DNA of 5,918 nucleotides from assembly GCA_026397855.1 (NCBI GenBank), contig JAPLUA010000452.1:1-5918 (forward strand). Reading direction: 5' to 3'. The notes beneath the pieces are model-generated. The model saw nothing but the letters and a program-made list of their open reading frames with translations. It was not told where the DNA came from and made no database searches. The translations under genes were made by a program, and so were the position numbers. Numbering within the stretch: position 1 is the stretch's first letter; each line of letters begins with the position of its first letter. Shown here piece after piece: positions 5,544-5,918 of this stretch. Source of the stretch: Verrucomicrobiota bacterium (GTDB lineage: Bacteria > Verrucomicrobiota > Verrucomicrobiia > Limisphaerales > UBA8199).

Positions 5544-5918
5544 ATGATTTGGCATTTCAATGGAATCAGAGTGCTTCCTTCCGGCGCGGCCCGTCTTTTC
5601 ATCGGCGGCCTCGTTGGCCTGTTGGCGGTCATGGCGGAGAGCGCGGTGTTTGGCGCGGAGGTGAATGGGGCTCGCTTTGAGGGCAGGCATTACCGGGGAA
5701 GCGGAGATGTCGAGTACCTGGGCCTCCTGGAGAAGGCGCGGCGGATGTTCGAGCCGGACGCCGAGATGCAAAACCTTTCCATGCTCTACGATACGAACTG
5801 GAACGGCCTGGTCGAGGGGCCGACCTGGGATGCGTGGTGGATCCAGAATTCCTACGGCACCACCTACGCCATACTTCCCCTCCTGCGGGAGCCGTTCATC
5901 ACTTTCCTGCAGAATGCG
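5544..5918 (+). CDS. Exported protein with Trp-rich motifs, N-terminal fragment, probable carbohydrate-active enzyme
   Basis: The frame is open from the ATG at 5544 to the right edge, giving the first 125 residues. Residues 1-38 form a signal peptide: a short basic N-region, then a hydrophobic core RLFIGGLVGLLAVMAESAVF with likely cleavage after FGA (38). The mature part starts near EVNGARFEGRHYRGSGDVEY and contains LLEKARRMFEPDAEMQNLSM (61-80) and EGPTWDAWWIQNSYGTTYAI (91-110). Clustered aromatics and acids (W95, D96, W98, W99, Y104, Y108) are typical of a sugar-binding cleft, and the pattern suggests an (alpha/alpha)-barrel glycosidase, but I cannot name the family. The GAGG at 5539-5542 is too close to the ATG to act as a normal ribosome binding site. 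A GTG at 5571 would keep the signal peptide and is an alternative start. It is divergent from the Tat-protein gene and continues outside the window. Confidence 0.75.
   Translation, partial: MIWHFNGIRVLPSGAARLFIGGLVGLLAVMAESAVFGAEVNGARFEGRHYRGSGDVEYLGLLEKARRMFEPDAEMQNLSMLYDTNWNGLVEGPTWDAWWIQNSYGTTYAILPLLREPFITFLQNA

Noticed and set aside
5510..5548. Sigma-70 promoter from TTGACC (5510) and TATGAT (5543)
   Set aside because: The spacing is 27 bp instead of about 17, and the -10 overlaps the start codon, so it is not listed as a promoter.
4748..5632. 294-aa open frame on the minus strand crossing the intergenic region
   Set aside because: It overlaps the Tat enzyme in another frame and the start of the divergent gene. 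The translation is low-complexity.

Overview
This GC-rich window reads as part of a bacterial gene cluster for extracellular carbohydrate breakdown, most likely from the Verrucomicrobiota or the wider PVC group (inference). The reasons are a DUF4965/DUF1793 ('glutaminase A'-like) protein with an added C-terminal beta domain, a short GH67-N/DUF4838-type protein, a very large Tat-exported enzyme of no family I can name, an almost complete absence of Shine-Dalgarno sequences, and an intergenic patch of CCGAAATCCGAA-like repeats of a kind I associate from memory with Pedosphaera-like Verrucomicrobia. No phylogenetic marker gene is present, so the assignment is tentative.

Layout: bases 3-1325 (+) hold the 3' end of a secreted-type six-hairpin (DUF4965/DUF1793) protein. 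A 94-bp convergent gap (1326-1419) carries a good inverted repeat that could end transcription from both sides. On the minus strand, a two-gene unit runs leftward from about 5217 to 1420: first a 988-aa Tat-exported putative glycoside hydrolase (2236-5202), then, 6 bp after its stop codon, a 269-aa Sec-exported protein that has a GH67-N-like domain but lacks nearly all of the expected catalytic domain. A divergent intergenic region of about 330 bp (5218-5543) contains a large imperfect hairpin, two near-tandem 16-bp direct repeats and a patch of degenerate AATCCGA repeats. From 5544 to the right edge the plus strand encodes the N-terminus of another exported protein with tryptophan-rich motifs.

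All four proteins are, or probably are, exported, and all look related to glycoside metabolism, so the window is best read as part of a polysaccharide or glycoconjugate utilisation locus. No SusC/SusD-like transporter, sulfatase or regulator is visible here. The most novel element is the 988-aa protein: a TIM-barrel-like core with an 'ADEMH' acidic motif and a beta-rich insertion, then a GH42-trimerisation-like alpha/beta domain and a C-terminal beta domain. It may represent an unclassified glycoside hydrolase family. Its pairing with a truncated GH67-N/DUF4838 protein is also worth a second look.
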